A DNA stretch of 64,000 nt from Gonocerus acuteangulatus (taxonomy: Eukaryota > Arthropoda > Insecta > Hemiptera > Coreidae), in the NCBI GenBank assembly GCA_946811695.1, contig OX328130.1:67948245-68012244 (forward strand), given 5' to 3'. A model generated the notes under the pieces. That model was not told where the DNA came from. It searched no databases and saw nothing but the letters and a program-made list of their open reading frames with translations. Within the stretch, counting starts at the first letter, position 1; the number at the start of each line of letters is the position of its first letter. A program made the translations under genes and the position numbers. Below, in pieces: positions 63,480-64,000 of the stretch.

Positions 63480-64000
63480 TCAGAAAAAAATAATAATAAT
63501 AGGTACTCCACCCAATCCGCACTTCTAAAAATTACGCACGACCTCCAATCCGCTATTGATCTCAAAAGAATTTCCATCCTTATACTCCTAGATTTCAGTA
63601 AAGCGTTCGATACCATTGACCATGACATACTCCTTTCAAAACTCCAATCTTTTTCTTTCTCTAACAGTGCTCTGACCTGGTTTCAATCCTTCATTTCTAA
63701 CAGCTCCCAATCAGTAGCCATTCCAAACAAACCCCAATCCTCCTCCCTTACACTAGACCGAGGTGTCGCACAGCGATCCTCTCTATCCCCAACACTGTTT
63801 GCAGCCTACATAAATGATCTCCCATCCTCTATCCTATTTTGCAACTTCCACATGTATGCCGATGATTCCCAAATCTACCTTTCCTTCCCCCCCCCCCCCT
63901 CTGAGCTATTAGAAGCAGCAAGAAAAATTCAGGAAGACTTGGACAGGATCACAGCTTGGGCCAAGACCAACAAATTATTGATGAATGCTGAAAAGTCCAA
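63480..64000 (+). pseudogene. CR1-like reverse transcriptase fragment (window edge)
   Basis: An open frame enters from the TA tract and runs off the window. It reads YSTQSALLKITHDLQSAID, LILLDFSKAFDTIDHDILL (motif A with DFSKAFDT), then GVAQRSSLSPTLFAAYIND where GVPQGSVLGP is expected (motif B mutated), then FHMYADDSQIYLSF (catalytic YADD intact), a CCC-rich stretch encoding prolines, and DLDRITAWAKTNKLLMNAEK. The order is that of CR1/Jockey-group RTs. The endonuclease part is absent, so it is 5'-truncated; the motif B change probably kills activity. Confidence 0.88.

Overview
The window looks like AT-rich, repeat-dense intergenic DNA from an animal, most likely an arthropod and plausibly an insect. 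This rests on the mix of Jockey/I-like, R1-like and CR1-like non-LTR retrotransposons, a Penelope-like element, mariner and Tigger/pogo relatives, hAT-type MITEs, tRNA-derived SINEs, Helitron-like interspersed elements and long (TA)n tracts. I cannot name the species. I found no intact, convincing host protein gene. Nearly all recognisable sequence is mobile-element or satellite DNA, mostly decayed.

Layout. 1-428 is an RNase H fragment of a LINE on the minus strand. 1.9-7.3 kb is a nearly complete but mutated LINE (ORF1 fragment, an intermediate ORF, EN-RT-RNase H ORF2). 8.9-10.1 kb is a broken Tigger/pogo transposon. 11.3-12.8 kb is a Penelope-like remnant with a 7-copy, 89-bp tandem repeat in its 3' coding end and a hammerhead-ribozyme-like motif beside it. 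A 5S rRNA-derived pseudogene lies at 13.5 kb. 15-24 kb holds MITEs, foldback elements, an R1-type RT relic and a 1.5-kb hAT-like foldback element. 24.4-26.8 kb is a SINE cluster. 29-31 kb has Helitron-like elements. 33.3-42.7 kb is a second, younger LINE: its ORF2 is intact (1227 codons) while ORF1 is split by a 3.3-kb Helitron-like insertion that itself contains a MITE. 43.3-44.2 kb is a Jockey 3' fragment. Three satellites follow: 54 bp x19 (45.2-46.2 kb), 43 bp x24 (52.3-53.3 kb) and 16 bp x81 (55.1-56.4 kb). 59.3-60.2 kb is a mariner with an intact catalytic domain but no DNA-binding N-terminus. The window ends in a CR1-like RT fragment.

The two big LINEs are related. Both carry an extra hydrophobic ORF between ORF1 and ORF2. 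In the younger copy the three ORFs are joined by two consecutive 4-nt ATGA stop/start overlaps, which suggests coupled termination-reinitiation across a tricistronic RNA. This is the best candidate for an undescribed arrangement. A second theme is a set of hammerhead-like motifs of at least three sequence types, at seven positions plus one truncated piece, consistent with the known association of such ribozymes with Penelope-like elements. A third is two MITE families and one foldback element defined by 8-bp target duplications, mostly exact. All calls are by eye; no search or folding program was run.
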